57,545 bases of DNA from Methylobacterium hispanicum (GCF_022179285.1 NZ_BPQO01000037.1:1-57545), one strand, 5' to 3'. Numbered from the stretch's first letter, positions 1-8,677 are shown. Translations and numbers: made by a program. Notes: a model not told the origin generated them from the letters alone.

Positions 1-266
1 GCGTCTCATCTCACATCCCAGATCCGCACCAGCACAAGGCCAACACAAACCCGAGACCGCAAGGACGACGCCGCCCACGCTTCTCTTTCTCAGATCAACT
101 TGTCAAAGAGCGCCGGGGGCGAAACCCCGAAACCTCATCTCATCGAGAACAGCAAATACACCTGCCGGATCGATACACCGGGCGAGATGCGCTCGTGTTG
201 CCGAAGAGAGCGAGCCGTCCAAGAGACGGCTCAGCGACCGGGCCGCTGCTGCGGCCGGCGCCGATG
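1..266 (-). other. Leader of an rRNA operon (16S gene lies outside the window)
   Basis: Read on the minus strand, this stretch follows a near-consensus sigma-70 promoter, carries a boxA antitermination site and codes for no convincing protein. That is the arrangement of a bacterial rrn leader. The 16S gene would then begin beyond position 1. A perfect 8-bp-stem hairpin (gagccgtc/gacggctc, about 211-231) sits in the early leader. The boxA and promoter are seen directly; the presence of a 16S gene next door is inferred. Confidence 0.7.
101..111 (-). promoter_or_regulatory. boxA antitermination element
   Basis: On the minus strand the sequence reads GCTCTTTGACA, followed by AGTTGATC. This matches the boxA core (TGCTCTTTRACA) found in rrn leaders, where NusB/NusE load the antitermination complex. 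It lies about 165 nt downstream of the predicted transcription start, a normal position. Confidence 0.7.
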
Positions 267-272
267 GGCTGG

Positions 273-301
273 GGTATACGGACGCCTCCTCGGCCCGTCA
301 A
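273..301 (-). promoter_or_regulatory. rRNA operon promoter (TTGACG-N17-TATACC)
   Basis: The minus strand carries TTGACG at 301-296 and TATACC at 278-273, separated by exactly 17 bp. An A/T-rich patch (gatttttcg) lies just upstream. This is one of the best sigma-70-type matches seen in the window, and the boxA downstream supports its assignment as the rrn promoter. Confidence 0.7.
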
Positions 302-402
302 CACGGAAAGTGAAGCGCCCGCGAAAAATCTGCGACACATCGATGACGGTCGCCCACGACCGACCTCGCGCAAGCGCGGGCCATTCCGAAGGGTGGGAGC
401 GC

Positions 403-924
403 TCAGTAACCTTTCTTCACCTGCGCCAACGCCGTGCGGAGTCCTTGCGCGACACGGGCGCGCTCCTCGGGCGAGGCGTCGCGGGCGACGGCGACGTGCT
501 CGCGGCGCGAGACCAGGGTGAGGCGCTGGAGGCCGTACTCCTCGTCCTCAACCTGGGTGAGCTTGGTCCAGAGCGGATTGAAGCGCCATTCGCGGCGCTC
601 GCCCCGGTGACTGACTCGAGCGAGGAAGACCTCGATCTGCGAGATCATCACCTCCTCGAAGGAGCGGCCGCGGCGAAAGCTGACCTTCAGCGCCGCGTAG
701 ATTGCCAGCATGTCGAGCCCGAAGAAGCCGGCCACCGGCCAGAAGCCCATGCGCCAGCACCAGATCGAGACGGTCAGAGAGACGAGGCAGCAGCCCGTCA
801 TCACGATCCGGAAGCCCAGGCGGCTCAGCGACTGGTGCGGCCGGATCGTTGCGCTGAAGACCGGACGGTCGACGCTGTCCGGGTCGAGCCCGTCGGGATG
901 GACTGAGAGGTTGCCGCGCGCCAT
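403..924 (-). CDS. DUF2244 domain membrane protein
   Basis: A 173-residue protein with two adjacent hydrophobic segments (about residues 35-75) followed by a soluble C-terminal half carrying the family's Trp-rich stretch (EWRFNPLWTKL). This matches the DUF2244 integral membrane family, whose function is not known. The ATG at 924 is preferred over an upstream codon at 978, because the extra 18 residues overlap nth and look unlike the family. The gene is divergent from nth with only 20 bp between the starts. It runs in the same direction as the rRNA operon promoter about 100 bp beyond its stop. Confidence 0.85.
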   Translation of the reverse strand: MARGNLSVHPDGLDPDSVDRPVFSATIRPHQSLSRLGFRIVMTGCCLVSLTVSIWCWRMGFWPVAGFFGLDMLAIYAALKVSFRRGRSFEEVMISQIEVFLARVSHRGERREWRFNPLWTKLTQVEDEEYGLQRLTLVSRREHVAVARDASPEERARVAQGLRTALAQVKKGY

Positions 925-944
925 GCGCCCAATATAACGCTCCG

Positions 945-1763
945 ATGCCGCCCAGAAAGACGCTCGACGCCAACACAACGCCGCGCGTGTCGCGGGCGCG
1001 AAAGGTCACGGCCAAGGTCGCGCCGCTGGCGAAGGCTCCGGCGCGGCCGAAGGAGCCGATGGGGCCGAAGACAGTCGCGGGCACGCTCGCCGCGCCGCTT
1101 ACCGCCCATGTCGAAACCGCCCCCGAACCGGTCGACGCGGCGACCCTCGCCGAGATCTTCCGGCGCCTCAGCGCGCGCGACCCGGAGCCGCGGGCTGAGC
1201 TCGAGTATCTGAACCCCTACACGCTGCTCGTCGCCGTGGTGCTGTCGGCCCAGGCGACCGACCGCAGCGTCAACCTCGCCACCCGGCCGCTCTTCGCGGT
1301 CGCCGACAACCCGAAGGCGATGCTGGCGCTCGGCGAGGAACGGGTGCGCGACTTCATCCGCACCATCGGCCTGTTCAACACCAAGGCCAGGAACGTGATC
1401 GCGCTCTCGCGCATCCTGGTCGAGGTGCATGGCGGCGCGGTGCCGCAGTCGCAGGAAGAGTTGCAAGTGCTACCCGGCGTCGGCGCCAAGACGGCGAGCG
1501 TGGTACTCAACGTCGCCTTCGGGGTTCCGCGGATCGCGGTCGATACCCATATCTTTAGGGTCTCCAACCGGATCCCGCTCGTGGTCGCGTCGACGACCGA
1601 CAAGGTGCAGGCCGGCCTGGAGGCGATCGTGCCCGAGCCCTACCGCCTCAACGCCCATCACTGGCTGATCCTGTTCGGCCGCTACATCTGCAAGGCGCGC
1701 AAGCCCGATTGCCCGGTCTGCCCGATCAGCGACCTCTGCCGCTACCCGGCCAAGACGCTCTGA
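945..1763 (+). CDS. nth: Endonuclease III (DNA glycosylase/AP lyase)
   Basis: Removes oxidised pyrimidines from DNA and cleaves the abasic site in base-excision repair. The helix-hairpin-helix (LPGVGAKTA) holds the catalytic Lys, and VDTHIFRV holds the catalytic Asp. The C-terminus has the four-cysteine iron-sulfur loop with spacing C-x6-C-x2-C-x5-C. At 272 residues it is about 60 longer than the E. coli enzyme; the extra N-terminus is basic and Ala/Pro-rich. An ATG at 1059, preceded by gaaggag, would give a 234-residue protein of more usual length, so the start is uncertain. Confidence 0.95.
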   Translation: MPPRKTLDANTTPRVSRARKVTAKVAPLAKAPARPKEPMGPKTVAGTLAAPLTAHVETAPEPVDAATLAEIFRRLSARDPEPRAELEYLNPYTLLVAVVLSAQATDRSVNLATRPLFAVADNPKAMLALGEERVRDFIRTIGLFNTKARNVIALSRILVEVHGGAVPQSQEELQVLPGVGAKTASVVLNVAFGVPRIAVDTHIFRVSNRIPLVVASTTDKVQAGLEAIVPEPYRLNAHHWLILFGRYICKARKPDCPVCPISDLCRYPAKTL

Positions 1764-1776
1764 AAGGTCCCGGATT

Positions 1777-1924
1777 CCAAAGGTCGAGACCTTTGGCGGG
1801 TGCAGGGCAGAGCCCTGCTGTCGGCTCCCTCGCCCTGGCAAAGCCAGGACGAGGGAGCCGATCCCGAGGCTCCGCCCCGGGACCCCGCCCAAGGGCCTCG
1901 GCCCTTGGGGATCCCAGGATCCTG
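1777..1924. repeat. Cassette of stacked intergenic hairpins
   Basis: The 370-bp gap between nth and purC begins with a run of short perfect inverted repeats. They are ccaaaggtc/gacctttgg (1777-1796), gcagggc/gccctgc (1802-1818), a nested pair built on ggctccctcg/cgagggagcc with an inner ccctggc/gccagg (about 1821-1861), and caagggc/gcccttg (1890-1907), ending in ggatcccaggatcc. Such modular hairpin strings look like a genome-wide intergenic repeat, though no second copy occurs in this window. It could also end or stabilise nth mRNA. The rest of the gap (1925-2133) shows nothing clear apart from the purC ribosome-binding site. Confidence 0.7.
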
Positions 1925-2133
1925 GCCGCGGCGATCGGCCTGTGACGGGCCCTCCGGCGGCATCCGCGCAATCCCCACCCGCGGGCTAACGCGTTGTGCC
2001 GGAAGCCCGCTTCGGGTAGTTTGGAACCCGGCTTCGGGGGGAAATCGGCATCGCTCTTCTCCCGCAGCCCGACCTTTCGTCCGGTCGCCGCGCCGCGGAT
2101 TCCGCCGTCATCGCCCCAAGGAGTCACGGCCCC

Positions 2134-2928
2134 ATGGACTTCCTCAAACCACGGTACACGCCTATGAACCGCCGCCGTCGCATCTACGAGGGCAAGGCGA
2201 AGGTCCTCTACGAGGGGCCTGAGCCCGGCACGCTCATCCAGCACTTCAAGGACGACGCGACCGCCTTCAACGCGAAGAAGCACGAGATCATCGACGGCAA
2301 GGGCGTGCTGAACAACCGGATCTCGGAATTCGTCTTCCAGCACCTCAACGACATCGGCGTGCCGACGCACTTCATCCGCCGGCTCAACATGCGCGAGCAG
2401 CTGATCCGCGAGGTCGAGATCATCCCGCTCGAGGTGGTGGTGCGCAACGTCGCGGCGGGCTCGCTGGCGACGCGCCTCGGCCTGGAGGAAGGCACCCAGC
2501 TGCCGCGCTCGATCATCGAGTTCTACTACAAGAACGACCAGCTCAACGACCCGATGGTGTCGGAGGAGCACATCACCGCCTTCGGCTGGGCGACGCCGCA
2601 GGAGATCGACGACATCATGGCGCTGGCGATCCGCGTCAACGACTTCCTGTCGGGGCTCTTCCTCGGCGTCGGCATCCGCCTCGTCGACTTCAAGATGGAG
2701 ACCGGCCGCCTCTGGGAAGGCGACATGATGCGCATCGTGGTGGCGGACGAGATCTCGCCGGACTCGTGCCGGCTCTGGGACATCAAGTCCTCGGACAAGC
2801 TCGACAAGGACCGCTTCCGCAAGGATCTCGGCGGCTTGATCGAGGCCTACACCGAGGTCGCCAAGCGCCTCGGCATCATGGCCGAGAACGAGAAGGTGCA
2901 GATGGGCGGCCCCCGCCTCGTTCAGTAG
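2134..2928 (+). CDS. purC: SAICAR synthetase
   Basis: Phosphoribosylaminoimidazole-succinocarboxamide synthase joins CAIR and aspartate with ATP in purine synthesis. The 264-residue protein starts with the family's RRRIYEGKAKVLYEG nucleotide-binding segment. It keeps the FNAKKHEIIDGKG loop, the VVVRNVAAGSLATRLG block and the DEISPDSCRLWD active-site segment. A ribosome-binding site (aaggag) lies 10 nt before the ATG. In many related bacteria purC sits beside purS-purQ, but here those genes are 12.5 kb away at 15.4 kb. The last 53 bp overlap the end of the convergent glycosyltransferase gene. Confidence 0.97.
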   Translation: MDFLKPRYTPMNRRRRIYEGKAKVLYEGPEPGTLIQHFKDDATAFNAKKHEIIDGKGVLNNRISEFVFQHLNDIGVPTHFIRRLNMREQLIREVEIIPLEVVVRNVAAGSLATRLGLEEGTQLPRSIIEFYYKNDQLNDPMVSEEHITAFGWATPQEIDDIMALAIRVNDFLSGLFLGVGIRLVDFKMETGRLWEGDMMRIVVADEISPDSCRLWDIKSSDKLDKDRFRKDLGGLIEAYTEVAKRLGIMAENEKVQMGGPRLVQ

Positions 2929-4516
2929 GGCGGCGCGCCGGGCCGGGCTCGCCCAGAAGGGCGCCCGGTCGCAGGCGGGCATGGGTCGAAAGGTCCGGGT
3001 CGAAGCCCGGGTGGTAATGGGGGTCCTGCGCCAGCAGCGGCCCCCATCGCTTCTCAAACGCCCCAATCTCGCGGGCGTGGCGGGCGGCAGCCTCCGGCGT
3101 GCGGCGGCGGCTCAGGCCCTCGTAGTGGTGGAGCACTGCCTCCGGCACCATCAGGGTGTGGTAGCCGGCCGCGTTGAGGCGCAGGCAGAGATCGACGTCG
3201 TTGAAATCGACCGCGAAGTGCGCGGCGTCGAAGCCGCCGACAGCCGCGAACTTGTCCGCCTCCACCATCAGGCAGGCGGCGGTCACGGCCGAGACCCGGT
3301 GCGTCAGGGTGAGGCGCCCGAGATATCCCGGCGCGTTGCCCGGGAAGTGCCGGTGGGCGTGCGTGACGAGGCCGCCCCCGGTCCCGAGCACGATGCCGCC
3401 GTGCTGGATCCGGCCGGCGCCGTCGACGAGCTTCGCGCCGACCGCGCCGATCTCCGGGCGCAGCGCGTGGCGAGCCATCCGCGCCAGCCAGGACGTGTCC
3501 CCCGCAACCACGTCGTTGTTGACGAAGACGAGGAGCCGGCCGCGGGCGATCCGCGCCGCGGCGTTGTTCATAGCCGCGAAGTCGAAGGCCCCGGGCCAGC
3601 GCAGCACGCGGGCACGACCGGCGGCCGACAGGGCGTCCAGATAGGCGCGGGTCCCGGGCTCGCGGCTGTCGTTGTCGAGGACGACGAGGTCGAGGTCGGG
3701 CCAGTCGGTCGCCAGCAGGCTCTCGACACAGGGGCGCAGCAGGTCGAGCCTGTCGCGGGTCGGCACGATCAGGCTGGCAGCGGGGTGCGGCTCGGGCAGC
3801 GGGTGGACGATCCGGAGAATCCCCTCCCCTGCCGGCTCGATCGCGCTCGCGGCGCGGCCGGTACGGTCGAGATGAGCCCGGACCGCGGCCGCGTGCCCCC
3901 TCCCCTCCCCCGCTTCTGCCCGACCCGGCTGGCGAAGCGCGAGGACGCGCGGCAGGTGGGCGATCGCGGCCGGGCCGTAGCGCTCCGCGATCCGGAACAG
4001 CGCGTCGGTCGCGCCGGCCCGCGGATCGACCCCGGCCGGACCGAGCGCCGCGCGGCGGAGCGCGAGGACGGGACCGACATAGTCGAGGGCCGCGAGGAAA
4101 TCAGGATCGAAGACGGGGCGCAGCAGCGGCAGGACCGGGCCGTCGGCGCGGTCTTTCACCAGGGCATCGCCGTAGAGTGCCTGCAGGTCGGGATCCGCGA
4201 AGGCCGCGCGGATCGTCCCGGCGGCCCCGGCCACGAGGACGTGGCCGGGCGCGCTCAGCAGCACGATGTCGGGATCCGCGAAGGGCTCCGAAGCTTCCGG
4301 GACGGCCGTCAGGATCGCCGGCGGCAGGGCAAGTCGGTGATCGATGCCGACGAGCGCGGCGAACCCCTGCCGCGCCCGCAACCGCCGCCCGGTGATCCGG
4401 GCCCAGAGAAGCGCGAGAGTACGGCCCGGATGATGCGCGAGGGCGGCGAGCGTCCCGAGAGGGTGCCGGGGACGAGGCTCGGAGAAGCGGAGGGCTGGAT
4501 CGGGCGAGGCGGTCAT
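2876..4516 (-). CDS. Family 2 glycosyltransferase
   Basis: A 546-residue protein. The C-terminal half (from about residue 250) is a GT-A glycosyltransferase domain: ASLIVPTRDRLDLL opens it, LDLVVLDNDS and FVNNDVV carry the sugar-nucleotide Asp residues, and DFNDVDLCLRL is the usual late acidic motif. The N-terminal part is weakly conserved. The domain is closely similar to that of the next gene (4775-6814), so the two look like relatives working on the same surface polysaccharide or glycan. The ATG at 4516 was chosen over 4564 because the extra residues are basic and unlike the family. The sugar donor cannot be told from sequence. Confidence 0.88.
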   Translation of the reverse strand: MTASPDPALRFSEPRPRHPLGTLAALAHHPGRTLALLWARITGRRLRARQGFAALVGIDHRLALPPAILTAVPEASEPFADPDIVLLSAPGHVLVAGAAGTIRAAFADPDLQALYGDALVKDRADGPVLPLLRPVFDPDFLAALDYVGPVLALRRAALGPAGVDPRAGATDALFRIAERYGPAAIAHLPRVLALRQPGRAEAGEGRGHAAAVRAHLDRTGRAASAIEPAGEGILRIVHPLPEPHPAASLIVPTRDRLDLLRPCVESLLATDWPDLDLVVLDNDSREPGTRAYLDALSAAGRARVLRWPGAFDFAAMNNAAARIARGRLLVFVNNDVVAGDTSWLARMARHALRPEIGAVGAKLVDGAGRIQHGGIVLGTGGGLVTHAHRHFPGNAPGYLGRLTLTHRVSAVTAACLMVEADKFAAVGGFDAAHFAVDFNDVDLCLRLNAAGYHTLMVPEAVLHHYEGLSRRRTPEAAARHAREIGAFEKRWGPLLAQDPHYHPGFDPDLSTHARLRPGALLGEPGPARRPTERGGGRPSAPSRSRP

Positions 4517-4630
4517 GCCGTCCCCGGACGATGATTTCGGGCGCCGTGAATCCCGTCTCCCCACCTGCGGCAGGACACTCGCCTAGAGGCCTGCCCCTGG
4601 TTTCGGCTCGGTGGAGAACCGCACCGTGCC

Positions 4631-4656
4631 CCCTCTCCCCGCAAGCGGGAAGAGGG
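4631..4656 (-). repeat. REP-like hairpin between the two glycosyltransferase genes
   Basis: A 12-bp stem with one mismatch (ccctctccccgc/gcgggaagaggg) and an aa loop, lying in the 258-bp gap downstream of the 4775-6814 gene. It resembles the ccctctccc/gggagaggg arms of the larger repeat family elsewhere in the window. It may act as a transcript end for the upstream gene, though there is no T-tract. Confidence 0.5.
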
Positions 4657-4774
4657 GGAGCCGCAGGACCTGAAGCCATCGAAGGGGGCCGGCATCACAG
4701 GCCTGTCGGTCTAGGAGACGGGACGGGACGAGCGGCGTCCCGGCCGCCCTGAAGTGGCCCGTGGTGCCTCGCTC

Positions 4775-6814
4775 TCACTCCAACTCCTCCCCGAAGGTCG
4801 TGAGCGTGAGCCGGGGATGGTAATAGGGATCGTGCCGGATCACCGCGCGCCAACGCTCGGCGAAGCGGGCGGCCTCGGCCTCGAAGCGGGCGCGGGCGGG
4901 GCCGATCGAGGGGCCGCGGCTCACCGATTCCAGGTGCGCGAGCCGCGCGGCCGGCGTCCAGATGTTGCGCAGGCCCTGCTCGCGCAGGCGCAGGCAGAAA
5001 TCCACGTCGTTGAAATCGACCGGGAAGGTCTCCGCGTCGAAGCCGCCGACCCGCGCGTAGAGATCGCGCCGGACCGCGAGGCAGGCCGCGGTCACGGCCG
5101 CGACCTCGCGGGCCACCCGCATCTGGCCGAGATGTCCCGGAACGTCGCCGGGGCGGCGGCGCAAGATGTGGCCCGCGCGACCGCCGAGCCCGACCACCAC
5201 GCCTCCATGCTGGAGCCGGCCGTCGCCGTAGAGGAGCTTGGCGCCGACCGCGCCGACCTCGGGACGGCAGGCCTGCCGCACCAGGGCGTCGAGCCAGCCG
5301 GGCTCCAGCACGGCGATGTCGTTGTTGAGGAGCACCACGACTGAGCCGGTGGCTGCAGCGACGCCCCGATTGACGAGCCGCGAGAAGTTGAACGGCTCCG
5401 GGTCGCTGAGGATCGTCACGCGCCGGTCGGCCCGCAGCGCGCCGTAATGGGCGAGCACGGCCGGATCGGTCGAGCCGTTGTCGACGACGATCAGCTCGAT
5501 CGCCGGATAGGCGGTCGCGTGCAACACGCCGCGGCAGACCTCCCCGATCAGGTCGGGCCGGTCGCGGGAAGGGATCACGATGCTGGCGAGCGGGGCCGGC
5601 TCGGGCAGTGGCCAGACAAGGTCGGCCACGCCGTCGCGCAGCGCGACCGTGGCGGGCGAGCCGGCCGCACGGAGGTAGCGGAGCAGGACCGCACGGCGCG
5701 GCGTCCCGTCGGCGAGGCGCGCCTCCGTGCGGGCGAGAACGCGCGGCAGGTGCCGGACATCGCCCGCGCCCGCCGCGACGGCGACGTCGAGGCGGAGCGC
5801 GAGGTCGGCCGGATCGCCGAGCGGTGCCCCGAGCGCGTCGCCGAGCCGCGCCGGGGCCGCGAGCCAGGGCCGGCCGAGATAGCCGGCGGCCAGCGCGAAA
5901 TCGGGGCTCCAGTCGGGCTTCAGCCGGGGTCGCCCGTCCGCGCCGACCTCGTCCGCGTAGACGAGGTTCGCGGGCCCGAGCGCCGCAGCGAGGCTCGCGA
6001 GGGCGTCCGACGGCAGGACGTCGCCTGGTTCGAGCAGGCAGAGGGCCGTCGCCGCGCCGACGCTCTCGGCAAGCGGCTGGTCGGCACGCCAGGGCGCGAA
6101 GGCCACACGCGGATCGGTGCCGAGCGGAGTCCCGGCGGCGCCGACGACGAGGACCTGCGCCGTCCAGGCGGCGTGGGTCTGCGCCGCGAGGCTGGCGAGC
6201 GTGCGGGCGAGCGCCGCCGCCTGCCCCGCCCGGAGCGCGATCAGAACGCGGACCGAGACGGTGGCCGCAGGGACCGGCGCGGCCTCCGCACGGAGCGGGG
6301 CCCAGGCCGCGTAGTCGGCGAGCGGGGTGACCGCGCAGGCGCCCCGCAGGGTATCGCGGTAGCGCCGGGCATCGCCGCGGGCGCGCTCATAGAGAGCGGC
6401 GACCGCCCGGAACGGACGCCGCCGCAGCGCCTGGAGCAGCAGCCCGGCATCGCTGCGCCGGCCGACGCGGTCGAGGCGGAAGCCAGGCGGGACGGCGAGC
6501 CGGATCCCGGCGGTACCCGGCGGGATCAGCCCGAGCCAGTGCGCGCGCGCACCGCCCGGCAGCACGAAGTCCTGTGCCGTGCCGTCGCCTGCCAGCGCGC
6601 GCAGGATCGGGCGCTCGGGGCGCGCGGCGGGGTCGCTGCGGTAGCTGAGCACGATCCAGCCGGCGAGGCCGCCGGGCAGGACGAGGCGAAGCTCGAAGGG
6701 GCAACCGGGCGGGGCGTCCGCCGCGGGCTCCAGCCGGAAGGGGACGGCACGGCCGGCCCCGCTCAGGCCCGCGACGCCGTCGGCCTGCGCGGGCACGCCC
6801 TCACTGGGCGGCAC
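4775..6814 (-). CDS. Two-domain family 2 glycosyltransferase
   Basis: A 679-residue protein with a full GT-A domain in the C-terminal half: PLASIVIPSRDRPDLI, ELIVVDNGST, LLNNDIAV, HGGVVVGLGG and DFNDVDFCLRLRE. The middle part (about residues 185-320) looks like a second, degenerate GT-A fold with LVYADEVGADG and LKPDWSPDF, as in other tandem GT2 proteins. The first 150 residues resemble a beta-rich accessory region. The start overlaps the stop of the upstream exported-protein gene by 14 nt, so the two are probably co-transcribed. The likely role is surface polysaccharide or O-antigen synthesis; the exact sugar is unknown. Confidence 0.88.
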   Translation of the reverse strand: MPPSEGVPAQADGVAGLSGAGRAVPFRLEPAADAPPGCPFELRLVLPGGLAGWIVLSYRSDPAARPERPILRALAGDGTAQDFVLPGGARAHWLGLIPPGTAGIRLAVPPGFRLDRVGRRSDAGLLLQALRRRPFRAVAALYERARGDARRYRDTLRGACAVTPLADYAAWAPLRAEAAPVPAATVSVRVLIALRAGQAAALARTLASLAAQTHAAWTAQVLVVGAAGTPLGTDPRVAFAPWRADQPLAESVGAATALCLLEPGDVLPSDALASLAAALGPANLVYADEVGADGRPRLKPDWSPDFALAAGYLGRPWLAAPARLGDALGAPLGDPADLALRLDVAVAAGAGDVRHLPRVLARTEARLADGTPRRAVLLRYLRAAGSPATVALRDGVADLVWPLPEPAPLASIVIPSRDRPDLIGEVCRGVLHATAYPAIELIVVDNGSTDPAVLAHYGALRADRRVTILSDPEPFNFSRLVNRGVAAATGSVVVLLNNDIAVLEPGWLDALVRQACRPEVGAVGAKLLYGDGRLQHGGVVVGLGGRAGHILRRRPGDVPGHLGQMRVAREVAAVTAACLAVRRDLYARVGGFDAETFPVDFNDVDFCLRLREQGLRNIWTPAARLAHLESVSRGPSIGPARARFEAEAARFAERWRAVIRHDPYYHPRLTLTTFGEELE

Positions 6815-7472
6815 CGCTCTCGCCGCCCTCCTGGGCGGCCGCCGCGGGAGCCTTGCGGCGGGGCTTCGGCTTCAGCGGTCCCTTCGGCGCCCCGGCCTTG
6901 CCGATGCCGGCCATGATCTCGTAGTCCTGCACCATCCCGGCCGGGACGACGAGGCCGTCCTCCACCGTCGAGCCGAACCCTTGAGCCTCGCCGGGCGCGA
7001 CCGTGACGGTCATGCGCTGCTGGCGGGTCGTCACGGTCTTGTCGTCGTGGCGAATCTGGAAGGTGATCGGCACGTCGAAGCGCCCCGGGGCGCCGCCTGG
7101 CCCGAGCAGCACCCGCACCTCCGCGCCCACCTTGACCCGCACCGTGCCGTCGGCCTGCGGCGTGCACTCGCGGGCGAGGCGGCCGAGCGTTGCCTGCGAG
7201 CGGATGCTGCCGGCTGCGCCCTCCCCGCGGCCGCCGAGCGTCTGCATCGCCGCCCCCCCTTCCGGCACGTCCACGGTCGGGCAGTAGGCCGCCTCGGGCT
7301 CGGGCGCGCGGGAGGGCGGCACGGTGGTGCCGCCGTATTTCAGGAGGTTGGAGAAGATGTTGCCCTCCTCCGCCGGAGGGGCGGCCCGGGGTGCACCCTG
7401 CGCAAAGGCACCAGGTGCGCCGAGCGCGAGAAGTGCGAGCAGGGAGCCGAGCCGCGCCAACCGTCCGTTCAT
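6801..7472 (-). CDS. Exported protein of unknown function
   Basis: A 223-residue protein with a clear signal peptide (basic start, Leu/Ala-rich core, cleavage near AFAQG at about residue 25). The mature part has no recognised domain. It contains two Cys (in EAAYCPTV and ARECTPQ) that could pair, a beta-rich middle (VRVKVGAEVRVLLG, DVPITFQIRHDD), and a Lys/Pro/Ala-rich tail. It is likely periplasmic. It lies 16 bp after the IalB-like gene and overlaps the glycosyltransferase gene, so it may belong to one envelope-related operon. Confidence 0.75.
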   Translation of the reverse strand: MNGRLARLGSLLALLALGAPGAFAQGAPRAAPPAEEGNIFSNLLKYGGTTVPPSRAPEPEAAYCPTVDVPEGGAAMQTLGGRGEGAAGSIRSQATLGRLARECTPQADGTVRVKVGAEVRVLLGPGGAPGRFDVPITFQIRHDDKTVTTRQQRMTVTVAPGEAQGFGSTVEDGLVVPAGMVQDYEIMAGIGKAGAPKGPLKPKPRRKAPAAAAQEGGESGAAQ

Positions 7473-7488
7473 AGCTCGTCCCGCGATC

Positions 7489-8016
7489 CTACTTGAGGCT
7501 GTCGAAGCCCGCGCCGAACCCCTTCATCGACAGCGGGATGCCGACGCCCTCCTCGGGCGTCTGGAACACGATGAAGGTCGCTTGGCTGCCACCCTTGAAC
7601 CGGGCGAGCAGGCCGTCGTCCATCACCACCTCGGCGACGCAGCCCGTGGTCAGGCAGCGCACGAAGCCGGCGCGGCCGATATCGGCCTGGTCGATCTTCA
7701 GGCCGAGGCCGGAGGGCAGCAGCACGCCGAGCGGGGCCACCACGCGCAGCAGGTAGCCGCGGTTGTCGGCGGTCTTCAGCACGATGACAACGAGGGTGAG
7801 GTTCGGGCGGTCCTCGGCGGCGAGGTACTGCACCAGGGCGCACTGCTCGGCCTTGGCACCGGCCGGCGTCTCGCAGCGCAACTGCCAGTCGTCGAAGGTC
7901 TTGCGCACCATGCCCTGCGCGCCGGCCGGCGCGGTGGCTGAGAGGCCGGCCAGGGCGGCCAGACCGAGCGCGCCGAGAAGGCGCCTGACAGGACCGAGCC
8001 GCACGCGTCGTGGCAC
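7489..8016 (-). CDS. Invasion-associated locus B (IalB) family protein
   Basis: A 175-residue secreted protein. A signal sequence ends at APAGAQG, and the mature part has the IalB pattern: a start like KTFDDWQLRC, a CALVQ segment, LPSGLGLKIDQ, and the Cys pair in FVRCLTTGCVAEV. IalB proteins are exported beta-rich proteins common in alphaproteobacteria; their biochemical role is unsettled. The GTG at 8016 gives a normal signal peptide with a basic N-terminus. An ATG at 8103 would add 29 unlikely residues. It is the first gene of a minus-strand run of three or more genes. Confidence 0.85.
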   Translation of the reverse strand: MPRRVRLGPVRRLLGALGLAALAGLSATAPAGAQGMVRKTFDDWQLRCETPAGAKAEQCALVQYLAAEDRPNLTLVVIVLKTADNRGYLLRVVAPLGVLLPSGLGLKIDQADIGRAGFVRCLTTGCVAEVVMDDGLLARFKGGSQATFIVFQTPEEGVGIPLSMKGFGAGFDSLK

Positions 8017-8200
8017 CAGCCAACCTCTACCCGGAAGCGTCCCGGGGGACGCGGACAACGGCGAAAGCCGCGCGTTGGGACCATGCGGGACCGCCCCTGT
8101 CAAGCGACGGGCGCCGTCCTATTGTTGCCGCAAAGCGCTATCGCGGGCCTCCGGCCACGCTTACAGATGGCTCTTCGCGAAACCGTCCGGGATCGGCCTC

Positions 8201-8584
8201 ATGCGTCCGCTGCGCGCGCGTCTCCTCCTCACCCTTCTGGCGCTCGGCGCATCGCCGGCCGTCGGGGCGTGGGCCCAGGGGCTCCCGATCGGGGAGACCA
8301 CCTATATCGAGCGCTCGCTCAACCGCGACGGCCCGCTCGTCGTCGAGCACCCGCCGGTCGAGCGGAACCCGTACGGGCGCCGCGGGGGCGATGCGGCCAT
8401 CGCGGGCTTCTGCCGGGACGGGGGCTTCGTCCGCCGCCGCGACCAGTTCGGCAACCCGACCATCGTGCGCCAGCGCGAGATCTGCGACAGCGTCGCGCCC
8501 CGCACCCTGATGCCCGGCGAGGTCGAGCAGCGCCCGACCTGGCCGGCCGAGCGCCCGGCGGCCGTGCTGCGCGCCAAAGGCTGA
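8201..8584 (+). CDS. Small exported protein of unknown function
   Basis: A 127-residue protein starting MRPLRARLLLTLLALG, with a signal peptide cut near AWAQG (about residue 25). The mature part is hydrophilic, Arg/Pro-rich, with two Cys (GFCRDGG, REICDS) that could form a disulfide. No family is recognised. It is divergent from the IalB gene. The reading frame is open much further upstream, but only this start yields a signal peptide. Confidence 0.7.
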   Translation: MRPLRARLLLTLLALGASPAVGAWAQGLPIGETTYIERSLNRDGPLVVEHPPVERNPYGRRGGDAAIAGFCRDGGFVRRRDQFGNPTIVRQREICDSVAPRTLMPGEVEQRPTWPAERPAAVLRAKG

Positions 8585-8614
8585 GGCACTCCGACAAAGG
8601 CACTTCGCCTCTTG

Positions 8615-8656
8615 CACTCGGGCCGAGACACTCGGGCCGAGACACTTGGGTCGTGG
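8615..8656. repeat. Three-unit 14-bp tandem repeat
   Basis: Two perfect copies and one imperfect copy of cactcgggccgaga, in the 93-bp gap between two convergent genes. Probably a replication-slippage product; no function can be assigned. Confidence 0.7.
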
Positions 8657-8677
8657 CCCGGAACCGATGGACCGGCC

